A stretch of DNA of 64,000 bases from Streptomyces sp. MP131-18 (GCF_001984575.1 NZ_LZNS01000001.1:1630754-1694753); one strand, 5' to 3'; shown: positions 52,677 through 62,310, counted from the first letter of the stretch. Translations and numbers: made by a program. The notes: generated by a model not told the origin, from the letters alone.

Positions 52677-54605
52677 TCAGACCGTGGCGAGCGGGTTGGG
52701 GACGGTGACGTAGACCGACTGGCCGTCGACGGGGCCGACCAGCTCGTCCAGACCGTGCAGCCGGGTCAGCAGGTTGGCCTTGCACCGCAGGGACTTGGCG
52801 TCGAGCAGGCGGCCCACCAGCGGCGACACGGGCCCGGTGGCCAGGGCCTCGTCGGCCAGGAAGCGACGGCACACGGCGAGCAGCGCCTGCTCGTCGCCGA
52901 GCCCCTGGGCGCCGAACGCGCCGACCAGGCCCAGCACGTTGTTGATGCCGGCGTAGTAGGCGAACCGCTCATCGGCGACCTCATCGGTCACGAACGTGTC
53001 GGACTCCTCGCCGAGCCCGGGCAGCCGGCGCCGGAGCGCGTCGCGCCGCGAGGCGCGGAAGTAGTAGCCCTGGTTGTCGCGGAAGCGCCCGCCCGCCGGC
53101 CAGCCATCGGCGTCGAGCAGCACCAACGTGTTCTGCTGGTGGGCCTCCAGGGCGATCCCGGCGTGCGCGTCGAGCCACAGCAGCGGACGCAGAACCGCCC
53201 GCAGGTAGCGCAGCAGCCACTCCGCGGCCACGACGTGCACCGGCCGGCCGGTGCGTCCGGCCAGCGCGCGCACCACGTCCGCCAGCCGGGAGCCGAGACG
53301 GGGAGCCGCGTCGCCGGGCCGGGGGCGGGGGCCGGTGAGGGCGGCGAGGCACAGGACGTCGTCGCCGGGGCAGAACGGGCTCTGCCGCAGCAGCACGTCG
53401 AGCCCGGGAACGGGCCGGCCCTCGGCGTCGTCGACCGCGAGCCACGCCGGGTCGCGCACGATGTCGAAGCCGGGGCAGGCGGCCCGCCACTCCTCGGCGA
53501 GCCCGGCGTCGAGCAGCCGGTGGACCTCCACACCGCGGTGCAGCTCCTTCCGCAGGTTTTCGCGGCGGGAGTTGGTGATGCGCAGCGCGAGCGACAGCTT
53601 GAGCATGGCGGGGGCGCCGGGCCGGTGAACGGTGCGCACCGACGAGGTGGGGTACCACGGGGTGCCGTGCGGCCCCAGATCGTGCAGCAGGCCCGCTTCG
53701 AACAGCGCGGCCACGGCCGGGCGTTGCGCCAGGTCCCTGGCCTGCCAGGGGTGCAGCGGCAGGACGGCGGTGTCCGGCGGAACGGTGAGGCCCGGCCCGG
53801 CGAGCCGTGCGGTGAGCGCGTCCGCGGCGACCGTCCGGCCGTTCTCGTGCCAGGCCGAGTCGCCCGCCAGCACGGCACGGTCCACCGCGAACCAGTGCAG
53901 CCGGAACGCGCCGCGCAGCTCCGGTGAGCAGCGGCGGGCCTCCGCTCCGGTGAGGCCGTCGCGGCTCTTCGGCGTCGGGTGCAGGGGATGCCCGAAAAGG
54001 ATGGACTGCTCCGCATCGAGGAACGCGTGGCCGTGTGCGGCGGGGTCCGGGTCCGCGCGCCTGGCACCCAGGAACTCCGCGGTGCGGCGGGCGGAGTCGG
54101 CGACCCGCCCCACCAGGTCCATCGCCTCAGCGGCCCGCCGTGCCTCGCCCCCGGCGGTGCCCTCCCCCGCGGCCGGCTCGCGGGCGAGCAGCGCGGCGAG
54201 GGTGACGGCGTCCAGGGGGCGTGCGCCGGCGGGCGCGTCCTCGAACGCGACGGTGCCGAACCGGTGCCAACCGGTCGCCGACCAGTGCCGCACGGGAACG
54301 CGCAGCACCGCACCCGAGGCGGGCAGCGGCAGCAGAAGCGTGCCGTCCCCGGGGCGCTCGGCACCGGCCTCGCGGACCCAGCACCTCAGCAGGCATTCGA
54401 TCGCGGCCGCGTCGGCGGCCAGGACGGGGTCGGCATGCTCCAGCGGATCGGCCGGCTCCGGATCGGCACCTGGCGCGGGCCCGGCGGGCCGCGCGTCGGC
54501 GACGGGGCGGCGCGGGCCGGGCAGCTCCATGAGCCGGGCGAGCCGCCGGCGGACCGGCCGACGCTCACCGGACGGGCTCCGTTCGGGACGGGGGCGTGCG
54601 TTCAT
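52677..54605 (-). CDS. IucA/IucC-family siderophore synthetase (NIS synthetase), first copy
   Basis: An NIS synthetase of 642 residues, longer than the usual 580-620 because of an Arg/Pro-rich N-terminal extension. Core blocks are FGHPLHPTPKSRDGLT, LPLHPWQARDL, TSSVRTVHRPG with KLSLALRITNSRREN, and EAHQQNTLVLLD. These resemble the type A (IucA-like) enzymes that act on citrate, so citrate or a related diacid may be the backbone; this is an inference. No good ribosome binding site is visible, and either the ATG at 54605 or the GTG at 54620 could be the start. It heads the operon and is divergent from the lipoprotein protease. Confidence 0.88.
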   Translation of the reverse strand: MNARPRPERSPSGERRPVRRRLARLMELPGPRRPVADARPAGPAPGADPEPADPLEHADPVLAADAAAIECLLRCWVREAGAERPGDGTLLLPLPASGAVLRVPVRHWSATGWHRFGTVAFEDAPAGARPLDAVTLAALLAREPAAGEGTAGGEARRAAEAMDLVGRVADSARRTAEFLGARRADPDPAAHGHAFLDAEQSILFGHPLHPTPKSRDGLTGAEARRCSPELRGAFRLHWFAVDRAVLAGDSAWHENGRTVAADALTARLAGPGLTVPPDTAVLPLHPWQARDLAQRPAVAALFEAGLLHDLGPHGTPWYPTSSVRTVHRPGAPAMLKLSLALRITNSRRENLRKELHRGVEVHRLLDAGLAEEWRAACPGFDIVRDPAWLAVDDAEGRPVPGLDVLLRQSPFCPGDDVLCLAALTGPRPRPGDAAPRLGSRLADVVRALAGRTGRPVHVVAAEWLLRYLRAVLRPLLWLDAHAGIALEAHQQNTLVLLDADGWPAGGRFRDNQGYYFRASRRDALRRRLPGLGEESDTFVTDEVADERFAYYAGINNVLGLVGAFGAQGLGDEQALLAVCRRFLADEALATGPVSPLVGRLLDAKSLRCKANLLTRLHGLDELVGPVDGQSVYVTVPNPLATV

Positions 54606-54678
54606 CCGTGTGCGGCGCACGTGCCGGGCACGGGACAGAACCCGGCGGCGCCTCCTCCTCTGTGGTCACCTGGCCGTC

Positions 54679-54692
54679 AACGCCTTGGCGTT
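54679..54692. promoter_or_regulatory. Palindrome AACGCCTTGGCGTT upstream of the siderophore operon
   Basis: A perfect 14-base palindrome 74 bases before the first synthetase gene, in the divergent region shared with the lipoprotein protease. It does not resemble the DmdR/IdeR iron box (TTAGG...CCTAA), and I find no such iron box in this gap. Confidence 0.35.
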
Positions 54693-54893
54693 CCTCCACC
54701 CGTATTAACGACACGGCGCACGCCGGATCACGGCCTCCGGCAAGATCCTTTCGGCTCGCCGGCCAACCAGTACGGAACCGGGGACCCGGCTGCGGCCGTC
54801 CTCAAGGTCACCGGCATAGTTGGGGGACCGCCTCCGGCCACTGCGGGCGCAGGCAGGCAACACCTTCAGGATCACATCAGGGGGAGTGCACCC

Positions 54894-56117
54894 ATGTCAT
54901 CGATACGCAGGCGACGATCACGTCGCCGCGCCGGCCTGGCCGTGACGGCCCTGGCCGCGGCGCTGGCGCTCACCGCCACCGCCTGCAACGGCGACGAGGA
55001 GTCGGGCGACGACGCGTCCGAGCAGCCGGGCGAGGACGGGTCGACGGGGGACGACCGCCTTCAGGAGCTGCTCGACACCCTGCCGTTCGAGGTCGATGTG
55101 GATGCCTGGATGGACGGCGGCTGGGCCGACTGGGACCGCGACACCTGGCTGCGCGAGGTCGGGGACTTCTTCAACCCGATCATCCAGGACCTGTGGGACC
55201 AGGACCGCATGGGCGAGGCCGAGGACCCCGATCAGTCGATCGACGACGACCAGATCGAGGAGGACCCGAACGCGCCCGAGGCCGACAGCCCCGAGGCCGA
55301 CCGCGGGATCACCGACCCCGAGCCCGCCCCGGTCGAGGCGGTCGCGGTCGACACCCCGTACACGGAGCACGGCGCGCCGATAGGCAAGGTCTTCTTCGAC
55401 AGCCCCGAGGGCCCGATGGTCTGCTCCGGCACCGTCGTCGCCGACCCGAACGCCCCCGGCCAGTCCAACCTCGTGGCCACCGCGGGCCACTGCGTGCACG
55501 CCGGCTCCGGCGGCGGCTGGTACCGCAACCTCAGCTTCGTTCCCGCGTACAACAACAACGGGCTGAGCGCCGACGAGCTGGCGAGCGCGCCCTACGAAGA
55601 GGTCGCGCCGTACGGGGCCTACTGGGCCGAGTACGTGTCCACCACCCAGTACTGGATCGACAACGGCACCATGACCGGCGGTGACGGCGCCCACGGCGAC
55701 TTCGCGGTCATGTCGGTGGTGCCCGAGGACGACAGCGGCCTGTCCCTGGAGGAGCAGGTCGGCGCGGCCCTCGATGTCAACTTCGACGCGCCTGCCGTCG
55801 CCGGGCTCGGCGACGTCACGCTGTACGGCTTCCCCGCCGGGGAGCCCTACGACGGCGCCATGATGTACAGCTGCGTCGACACCCCGGGGCGGCTGTCCAT
55901 GGACGCGTCGATGCCGGTGATGTACTGGGCCGGCTGCACGATGACCGGCGGCTCCTCCGGCGGCCCGTGGCTGCGGACGAACGAGGCCGGGGAGGCCGAG
56001 CTGGTCTCGGTCAACTCGATCGGCCCGCTGGAGAGCACCTGGCTGGCAGGCCCGCGGCTGGACGTGGAGGCGCAGGAGGTCTTCGACCACGTGAGCACCG
56101 TGGAGGCGGGGGGCTGA
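54894..56117 (+). CDS. Acidic lipoprotein with trypsin-like serine protease domain
   Basis: A 407-residue exported protein. The N-terminus is strongly basic (SSIRRRRSRRRAG), followed by a hydrophobic stretch and a lipobox-like ATAC at about residue 31, so it is probably anchored to the membrane. Residues about 32-150 are very rich in Asp and Glu. The protease domain shows His in ATAGHCV, Asp in GDFAVMSV and Ser in GGSSGGPW, the chymotrypsin-fold triad of the glutamyl-endopeptidase-like group. The start at 54894 follows GGGGGAG; the reading frame is open far upstream. A strong hairpin follows the stop. Confidence 0.85.
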   Translation: MSSIRRRRSRRRAGLAVTALAAALALTATACNGDEESGDDASEQPGEDGSTGDDRLQELLDTLPFEVDVDAWMDGGWADWDRDTWLREVGDFFNPIIQDLWDQDRMGEAEDPDQSIDDDQIEEDPNAPEADSPEADRGITDPEPAPVEAVAVDTPYTEHGAPIGKVFFDSPEGPMVCSGTVVADPNAPGQSNLVATAGHCVHAGSGGGWYRNLSFVPAYNNNGLSADELASAPYEEVAPYGAYWAEYVSTTQYWIDNGTMTGGDGAHGDFAVMSVVPEDDSGLSLEEQVGAALDVNFDAPAVAGLGDVTLYGFPAGEPYDGAMMYSCVDTPGRLSMDASMPVMYWAGCTMTGGSSGGPWLRTNEAGEAELVSVNSIGPLESTWLAGPRLDVEAQEVFDHVSTVEAGG

Positions 56118-56134
56118 CACTCCCTCGGACCCGC

Positions 56135-56186
56135 GCATGCGAGGGGCCCGGCGTCCGCACTGGCGGATGCCGGGCCCCTCGCGTGC
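56135..56186. terminator. Bidirectional hairpin between the protease and panD
   Basis: A long nearly perfect stem: GCGAGGGGCCCGGC (from 56139) pairs with GCCGGGCCCCTCGC, with the inner GTCCGC/GCGGAT continuing it around a CACTG loop. It lies between two convergent genes. Confidence 0.7.
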
Positions 56187-56199
56187 GTCCCCGCCGGAT

Positions 56200-56622
56200 T
56201 CAGCCGCCGGCCGTGGCCAGCGGGCTGCGCAGGGTATCGCCGCCCGGTACCGGCTCCGAGGGGTCGGAGCCGAGCGCGACGATGCGGTTGGCGCCGTCGA
56301 CGTGCACCACCGCAGGGCGCATCCGACGGGCCTCCGCGTCGTCCACCTGTGCGTAGCTGATGAGAATGACGAGGTGGCCGGGCTGGACGAGGCGGGCGGC
56401 GGCACCGTTGATGCCGATGACGCCCGAGTCGCGTTCGCCCTCGATGACGTAGGTCTCCAGCCGGGCTCCGTTGTCGATGTCGACAATCTGGACCTGCTCG
56501 CCCGGCAACAGGTCCGCGGCCTCCATCAGCGCCGCGTCCACGGTCACGGAGCCGACGTAGTGCAGGTCGGCCTGGGTCACCGTGGCCCGGTGGATCTTCG
56601 ACTTGAACATGGTGCGCAGCAC
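56200..56622 (-). CDS. panD: Aspartate 1-decarboxylase
   Basis: Makes beta-alanine for pantothenate and CoA synthesis. The 140-residue proenzyme cleaves itself between Gly24 and Ser25 (HYVGSVTVD) to create the pyruvoyl cofactor. Lys9 in [10 protein letters not shown] and Tyr58 in LETYVIEG match the catalytic residues. The last 20 residues ([20 protein letters not shown]) are a non-conserved tail. It is not next to panB or panC here. Confidence 0.96.
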   Translation of the reverse strand: MLRTMFKSKIHRATVTQADLHYVGSVTVDAALMEAADLLPGEQVQIVDIDNGARLETYVIEGERDSGVIGINGAAARLVQPGHLVILISYAQVDDAEARRMRPAVVHVDGANRIVALGSDPSEPVPGGDTLRSPLATAGG

Positions 56623-56760
56623 GTCGCAGCTCTCCCCTGGTCCGTGAGGTCGCGTTCCCGCTGACCGGGATACGCGCCGATGCCTCCATGCTAGCCGCGC
56701 GCCGGACGGGTGTTCGGCCCGGCATCCGGTCCGTGGCTTCCGTCCGGGGCCGGGACAGGG

Positions 56761-56794
56761 TAAGGCCCCGCCCCTCGCGAGGGGCGGGGCCTTA
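56761..56794 (-). terminator. Terminator hairpin after hflX
   Basis: A perfect 34-base palindrome, TAAGGCCCCGCCCCTCG with its complement, 25 bases past the hflX stop. It is probably the terminator of hflX and also shields panD from read-through. Confidence 0.7.
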
Positions 56795-56818
56795 CACGTC
56801 TGCCGAACGCGTCCCCGC

Positions 56819-58309
56819 TCAGCGGCGGGCCGCGGGCATGTACGGCTCGAGCAGGGCGGCCAGCTCCTGGTGGACCTGGGCCTTCAGCAGGGTGCCCTCG
56901 CCGGTGTGCTCCTCCGAGAGCACCTCGCCCTCGGCGTGCATCCGGGAGACCAGCGCCCCCTGGGTGTAGGGCAGGAGCACCTCCAGCTCCACGGCCGGGC
57001 GCGGCAGCTCCGTGTCGATCCAGGCCAGCAGCTCGGGGATGCCGAGCCCGGTCCGCGCCGACACTGCGATCGCCCGCTTCTCCGCACGCAGCAGCCGCTG
57101 GAGCGTCAGCTCGTCGGCGGCGTCCGCCTTGTTGACCACCACGATCTCCGGCACGCGGTGCGCGCCGACGTCGCGGATCACCTCGCGGACCGAGGCCAGC
57201 TGCTCCTCCGGCGCCGGATGGGCGCCGTCCACCACGTGCAGGATCAGGTCGGCCTCGCCGACCTCCTCCATCGTGGAACGGAATGCCTCCACCAGATGGT
57301 GCGGCAGGTGCCGCACGAAGCCGACCGTGTCGGCCAGCGTGTACACGCGGCCGGAGGGCGTCGTCGCCCGCCGGACCGTCGGGTCCAGCGTGGCGAACAG
57401 CGCGTTCTCCACGAGGACGCCGGCGCCGGTCAGCTGGTTGAGCAGCGAGGACTTGCCCGCGTTGGTGTATCCGGCGATGGCGACGGACGGCACCTTGTTG
57501 CGGTGGCGCTCCTGGCGCTTCAGCTCGCGGCCGTGCTTCATGTCCGCGATCTCCCGGCGCATCTTCGCCATCTTCTCGCGGATGCGCCGCCGGTCGGTCT
57601 CGATCTTGGTCTCACCGGGACCGCGGGTCGCCATCCCGCCGCCACCGCTGCTCGATCCGCCGCCGCCCATCTGCCGGGAGAGCGACTGGCCCCAGCCGCG
57701 CAGACGCGGCAGCATGTACTGCATCTGGGCCAGCGAGACCTGCGCCTTGCCCTCGCGGGACTTGGCGTGCTGGGCGAAGATGTCGAGGATCAGAGCGGTG
57801 CGGTCGACCACCTTGACCTTGACGACGTCCTCCAGGTGGATCAGCTGGCCCGGGCTCAGCTCACCGTCGCACACGACGGTGTCCGCGCCGCTCTCCAGCA
57901 CCAGGTCACGCAGCTCCTGCGCCTTGCCGGAGCCGATGTAGGTGGCGGGATCCGGCTTGTCGCGGCGCTGGATCACGCCGTCCAGCACGAGAGCGCCCGC
58001 GGTCTCCGCGAGCGCGGCCAGCTCCGCGAGTGAGTTCTCCGCGTCCTGCGCCGTGCCCGAGGTCCATACGCCGACCAGCACGACGCGCTCCAGGCGCAGC
58101 TGGCGGTACTCGACCTCGGTGATGTCCTCGAGCTCGGTGGACAGGCCGATGACCCTGCGCAGCGCGGCGCGCTCGTCGCGGTCGATCTGCTCGCCGTCCT
58201 GGTCACCGGGCCGGAACTCGCTCCGGGCAACGTCCTCATCCATCAGGGCGTCTGCCCGGCGGCTCGCGGTGCGGCGCTGGTGGTCCTGAGGAAGGGAAGA
58301 GAAGGTCAA
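56819..58309 (-). CDS. hflX: GTPase HflX
   Basis: Ribosome-associated GTPase of 496 residues that helps split stalled or heat-damaged ribosomes. Domains are an N-terminal HflX domain (about 60-230, with [11 protein letters not shown] and [18 protein letters not shown]), a coiled linker with a Gly/Ser-rich insert ([11 protein letters not shown]), and the GTPase domain with G1 [10 protein letters not shown]3 DTVGF and G4 NKAD. The TTG at 58309 follows AAGGAA, and the protein begins LTFSSLPQD as expected. A longer upstream frame lacks homology. Confidence 0.94.
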   Translation of the reverse strand: MTFSSLPQDHQRRTASRRADALMDEDVARSEFRPGDQDGEQIDRDERAALRRVIGLSTELEDITEVEYRQLRLERVVLVGVWTSGTAQDAENSLAELAALAETAGALVLDGVIQRRDKPDPATYIGSGKAQELRDLVLESGADTVVCDGELSPGQLIHLEDVVKVKVVDRTALILDIFAQHAKSREGKAQVSLAQMQYMLPRLRGWGQSLSRQMGGGGSSSGGGGMATRGPGETKIETDRRRIREKMAKMRREIADMKHGRELKRQERHRNKVPSVAIAGYTNAGKSSLLNQLTGAGVLVENALFATLDPTVRRATTPSGRVYTLADTVGFVRHLPHHLVEAFRSTMEEVGEADLILHVVDGAHPAPEEQLASVREVIRDVGAHRVPEIVVVNKADAADELTLQRLLRAEKRAIAVSARTGLGIPELLAWIDTELPRPAVELEVLLPYTQGALVSRMHAEGEVLSEEHTGEGTLLKAQVHQELAALLEPYMPAARR

Positions 58310-58457
58310 TGCGTTCCTTAGAGTCGAGGGGCCAGCCACGCGGCGGTGGCTGCGGAACCGAATGGTGCGGCCGCCCTGTTCAACGTCCCGGCGGGCCGGA
58401 ACATTCCCGGCGGCGCCTGCCCATAGTGGCACGGGCGCCCACGGCCGTCACCCGGAT

Positions 58458-58474
58458 TTGCGGCCCCGCCGCAA
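58458..58474 (-). terminator. Small hairpin after the RSH gene
   Basis: TTGCGG-CCCCG-CCGCAA lies nine bases past the RSH stop and is followed on the minus strand by AT. It is a plausible but short terminator. Confidence 0.4.
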
Positions 58475-58482
58475 CGACGGTG

Positions 58483-60606
58483 TCAGGGCTGGAGCCGCGC
58501 GGCGCGCGTCACGTCATACACGCCGGGTACCCGGCGCATGGCCCGCATCAACCTCGGCAGGCCCGCGGAATCCGGCAGCCGCAGCGTGTAGGTGTGGCGC
58601 ACGCGCTGCTCGCGGGGCGGCTCCACCTCGGCGGCGAGCACCGCGGCCCCGTGCGCGGCCAGTGCCTCGGTGAGGTCCGCGAGCAGCTCGGGGCGGCCGA
58701 GGGCCTCGGCGTGCAGTGTGACGCGGCAGCCGACGGAGCCGGAGCGCCAGCTGACCGGCAGCGTGCGGCGGCCGGCGGCCCGCATCCTGACGGCGGAAGG
58801 GCAGTCCTCGCGGTGCACGGTGACGCCGCCCCTGACCACGAAGCCCTGCACACCGTCCGGCGGTACGGGGGTGCAGCAGCGGGCCAGCCGCACCGCGGCG
58901 CCCGGCGCGCCCGCGACGATGGCGGCCTGCTCCTCCGAGGGCTCGGCGGGCGCCCGGCGCACGGCCGGGGCGCCGGCGCCCGCGGACTGCTCCTGCGGGC
59001 CGACGCGCTCCTGGCGCGGCTCGCCCTCCGTGCCCCGCATGCTGTCGAGCCAGCTGCGGATGGGGATGCGGGCGGCGGCGGTGGCGGCGTACTCCAGCCA
59101 CTCGGGCGAGGGGCCCGAACTGCCGTCCGGCGCGAGCAGCAGGTGAACGGTGTCCCCGTCGCGCAGCACGGTGCGCAGCGTGGCCAGCCGGCCGTTGACG
59201 CGGACGCCGATGCTGGCGTGGGCGTCCTGCCCGTGCCGGGCGTAGGCCGCGTCGACACAGGTGGCACCGGCCGGGAGCTGGAGCGGCGCGGCGCCCGGGG
59301 TCTCGCCGTAGACGGTGATCTCGCCGTCCTGCGCCAGCTCGTCGCGCAGCGCGGTCCAGAAGGTGTCGGGGTCGGGGGCCTGCCGCTGCCATTCGAGCAG
59401 CCGCGAGAGCCAGCCGGGCCGGGTCGGGTCGGCGCGTTCTCCCTCGTCGGAGCCGGGCTCGCCCTCGCAGGGGCGGTGCGGGTCGCCGAGTGCCACCACG
59501 CCGGCCTCGGCGACGCTGTGCATGGCCTGGGTGCGGACGAGGACCTCGGCGATCTGCCCGGCGCCGGCGGCGAACGCGGTGTGGAGCGACTGGTAGAGGT
59601 TGAACTTCGGTACCGCGATGAAGTCCTTGAACTCCGAGATGACCGGCGTGAAACAGGTGTGCAGCTCCCCGAGCACGGCGTAGCAGTCGGCGTCCTCCGC
59701 GACGAGGATCAGCAGGCGGCCGTAGTCGTAGGGGCCGAGGTCCCCGCGTTTCAGGCGGGTGCGGTGCACGGACAGCACGTGCCGCGGCCGGATGACGACC
59801 TCGGCGGTGATCTGCGCCTCGCGCAGCACTCCGCGCACCGACTCGGCGACCTCGGCCAGCGGGTCGGGACCCGCGGCGTGCGCGCGCATCAGCTCCTCGG
59901 CGCGGGCGTGCTCCTCGGGGTGGAGGATGGCGAAGACCAGGTCCTCCAGCTCGGTCTTGAGGGTCTGCACGCCGAGCCGCTCGGCGAGCGGGATGAGGAC
60001 GTCCCGGGTCACGCGGGCGATACGCGCCTGTTTCTCGGGGCGCATCACGCCGAGGGTCCGCATGTTGTGGAGCCGGTCGGCGAGCTTGATCGACATGACG
60101 CGGACGTCGCTGCCGGTGGCCACGAGCATCTTGCGGAACGTCTCGGGCTCGGCCGCGGCGCCGTAGTCGACCTTCTCCAGCTTGGTGACGCCGTCCACCA
60201 GATGGCCGACCTCGTCGCCGAAGTCGGCACGCACCTGATCGAGGGTCACCTCGGTGTCCTCCACGGTGTCGTGGAGGAGGGAGGCCGTCAGCGTGGTGGT
60301 TTCCGCGCCCAGCTCCGCCAGGATCAGGGTGACGGCCAGTGGGTGCGTGATGTAGGGCTCGCCGCTCTTGCGGAACTGGCCGCGGTGCGCGGCCTCGGCG
60401 AGCAGGTATGCGCGGCGCAGCGTGTCGAGGTCGGCGCGCGGGTGGTGGCGGCGGTGTGCCTGGGCAAGGTGCTCGATGGCGTCGGGCAGCCTGCCGCGGA
60501 GCGCGGAGCGCAGGACGGCGGCGCGGCCGAGCTGCCTCAGCACGTCCCTGCGGTGCCCCCGTCGTCCGCCGGCGGTACCGCTCGGTGTGGTCGCCTCTGC
60601 GCTCAT
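58483..60606 (-). CDS. RelA/SpoT homologue RshA-type, likely (p)ppGpp hydrolase
   Basis: Alarmone-metabolising protein of 707 residues. The N-terminal HD domain (about 60-210) has the intact catalytic motif HDTVED at 112-117 plus KLADRLHNMRTL, so hydrolysis of (p)ppGpp is expected. The synthetase domain (about 260-370) keeps IRPRHVLSVHRT and KFNLYQSLHT, but the usual D-x-x-G-x-R core is replaced by PYDYGRLLILVA, so synthesis is doubtful. TGS (about 425-490) and ACT (about 620-700) domains follow. S. coelicolor has a second RSH, RshA, in this neighbourhood as I recall it. GGGAGGT precedes the ATG. Confidence 0.85.
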   Translation of the reverse strand: MSAEATTPSGTAGGRRGHRRDVLRQLGRAAVLRSALRGRLPDAIEHLAQAHRRHHPRADLDTLRRAYLLAEAAHRGQFRKSGEPYITHPLAVTLILAELGAETTTLTASLLHDTVEDTEVTLDQVRADFGDEVGHLVDGVTKLEKVDYGAAAEPETFRKMLVATGSDVRVMSIKLADRLHNMRTLGVMRPEKQARIARVTRDVLIPLAERLGVQTLKTELEDLVFAILHPEEHARAEELMRAHAAGPDPLAEVAESVRGVLREAQITAEVVIRPRHVLSVHRTRLKRGDLGPYDYGRLLILVAEDADCYAVLGELHTCFTPVISEFKDFIAVPKFNLYQSLHTAFAAGAGQIAEVLVRTQAMHSVAEAGVVALGDPHRPCEGEPGSDEGERADPTRPGWLSRLLEWQRQAPDPDTFWTALRDELAQDGEITVYGETPGAAPLQLPAGATCVDAAYARHGQDAHASIGVRVNGRLATLRTVLRDGDTVHLLLAPDGSSGPSPEWLEYAATAAARIPIRSWLDSMRGTEGEPRQERVGPQEQSAGAGAPAVRRAPAEPSEEQAAIVAGAPGAAVRLARCCTPVPPDGVQGFVVRGGVTVHREDCPSAVRMRAAGRRTLPVSWRSGSVGCRVTLHAEALGRPELLADLTEALAAHGAAVLAAEVEPPREQRVRHTYTLRLPDSAGLPRLMRAMRRVPGVYDVTRAARLQP

Positions 60607-60758
60607 GGGGTGGCACCTCCCGCGGTCTCCTGACCGGACCGCGGCCGAATATCGATCGATCCCCGTGATCCCCGTGGTGATCCCGCAGCGGCGCCGGTGC
60701 TTGATGCTACCGAGCCCACCACGTGTGGTTCACCGGGGACCGCCCCTATCGTGGGGGA

Positions 60759-61670
60759 TCACCCATTCGAGTGACTTATGTTCTGTGAAACATGGCTGAA
60801 ATCCGTGGGGTGCCCGGCCGGGTTCAGCCAGTGGGGGTCGATCGTGCCCTCGGCGACGATGACCGCAGGTCCGGTCAGGGTGACCGTGCCGTCCGGGATC
60901 TCGGCGACGTGCAGCCGGCCGCCGGGAACGTCGACGGTGTACGCGGCGGCCCGGCCGTCCGCGGGGGGGTCGAGGCCGTCCCGGCGGGCGGCGGCGACCA
61001 TCACGGCGCACGCGCCGGTGCCGCAGGACCGGGTCTCTCCCGAACCGCGCTCGTGCACGCGGAGGGCGAGGTGCCGGGGCCCGCGGTCGACGACGAACTC
61101 CACGTTCGTCCCACGCGGGTACGTCTCGGACGGGTGCACACCGGGCGCGGCCAGGAGCGGACCGGCGTCGGACAGCCGGTCGACGAAGGCGACCGCATGC
61201 GGATTCCCCATGTCGACGTGGCGGGCGGGCCAGCTGCGCTCCCCCACGGTGACGGTGACGGAAGGGCCCGGCCCGGCGGGCAGGCGGGCGGGGCCCATGC
61301 CGACGGTGATGTCGCCGTCGTCCTCGAACCGCACCCGCCGCACGCCCGCCCTGGTGGCGACGGGCAGGTCGTCCCCCTTGGCGAGCCCGGCCCGCTGGAG
61401 GTAGCGGGCGAAGACCCGCACCCCGTTCCCGCACATCTCGGCGATGCTGCCGTCGGCGTTGCGGTAGTCCATGAACCACTCGGCCCCGCCGCCCGACTGC
61501 CGCACGACCCGCAGCACCCCGTCCGCGCCGATGCCGGACCGCCGGTCGCACAGCCGCGCGACGGCGGCGGGCGACAGGCTCAGCCGGCCGTCGAGGTCGG
61601 GGATGATCACGAAGTCGTTCTCCGTGCCGTGGCCCTTGAGGAACGGCACGGGCTGCTCTGAGGTGCCCAC
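60759..61670 (-). CDS. dapF: Diaminopimelate epimerase
   Basis: Converts LL- to meso-diaminopimelate, for lysine and peptidoglycan; Streptomyces keeps both isomers because its wall uses LL-DAP. The 303-residue protein carries the two active-site Cys motifs, MCGNGVR (about residue 85) and SCGTGAC (about residue 223). The start GTG at 61670 (VGTSEQPVPFLKGHGTENDF) lacks a strong ribosome binding site but matches the family N-terminus. The C-terminus (FSHVSQNISHSNG) is longer than usual. Confidence 0.94.
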   Translation of the reverse strand: MGTSEQPVPFLKGHGTENDFVIIPDLDGRLSLSPAAVARLCDRRSGIGADGVLRVVRQSGGGAEWFMDYRNADGSIAEMCGNGVRVFARYLQRAGLAKGDDLPVATRAGVRRVRFEDDGDITVGMGPARLPAGPGPSVTVTVGERSWPARHVDMGNPHAVAFVDRLSDAGPLLAAPGVHPSETYPRGTNVEFVVDRGPRHLALRVHERGSGETRSCGTGACAVMVAAARRDGLDPPADGRAAAYTVDVPGGRLHVAEIPDGTVTLTGPAVIVAEGTIDPHWLNPAGHPTDFSHVSQNISHSNG

Positions 61671-61699
61671 CCGGCGAGCGTAACGGATCGTGACGGGGC

Positions 61700-62212
61700 T
61701 CAGCGCAGTGCGGCGACTCTCAGGACGGCGAGCACGGCGAGCAGGAGCAGGCCCAGGGCGTAGAGGGTGAGCAGCCGCCAGTCGGGGCGGCGGCCCGAGC
61801 CGCGCGGTGGCAGCCCCGGCCAGGTGTAGCCGACGCGGCGGGCGGCCATCATGCCCCAGCCCGCGGCGCTGCACCCGATGAGCAGCCCCAGCATGGCCAC
61901 CACGGCGCCGGTGTCGTCGAACGCGAAGGCCAGCGGGAAGGCGAACATCAGCGAGCCGAGCAGGCTCAGCAGGACGATCGGGGCGACGAGGGTCAGCCGC
62001 AGCCGCCTGGGGGGGCGGAGGTCGGCATACGACTCGTCCCGGTTGAAATCGTCGATGATCTCTACGGCCTCGCCCGGCTCACCGTCGTCGGCGGGGGTGA
62101 GCACCGGGCTCTCCGCCAGCGGAACGGTCAGCGGATCGCCGTCCGCACCACCCGGCGGCGGAACGTCTTCCGTCGTGCCGTTGCTCTCACGAGGGCCGGC
62201 CTCCATCGCCAC
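61700..62212 (-). CDS. Small membrane protein of unknown function
   Basis: A 170-residue protein with a charged, probably disordered N-terminus (about 1-68) and three hydrophobic segments (about 74-95, 102-122, 147-168). The loop between the second and third contains RRVGYTWPGLPPRG. I recognise no family. Its position between miaA and dapF on the same strand looks conserved in Streptomyces, but gives no function. Confidence 0.65.
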   Translation of the reverse strand: MAMEAGPRESNGTTEDVPPPGGADGDPLTVPLAESPVLTPADDGEPGEAVEIIDDFNRDESYADLRPPRRLRLTLVAPIVLLSLLGSLMFAFPLAFAFDDTGAVVAMLGLLIGCSAAGWGMMAARRVGYTWPGLPPRGSGRRPDWRLLTLYALGLLLLAVLAVLRVAALR

Positions 62213-62310
62213 ACGCCCTCCTTACTCAACGGCTTCACGGCATCGGCTCGATGATGGCACGGCACGGGACCGCTCCCGGCCGCTTGGAGCGTCCCGATGC
62301 CATCACGTGA

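Noticed and set aside
54606..54893. DmdR/IdeR iron box before the siderophore operon
   Set aside because: No sequence close to TTAGGTTAGGCTAACCTAA is present on either strand of this gap.
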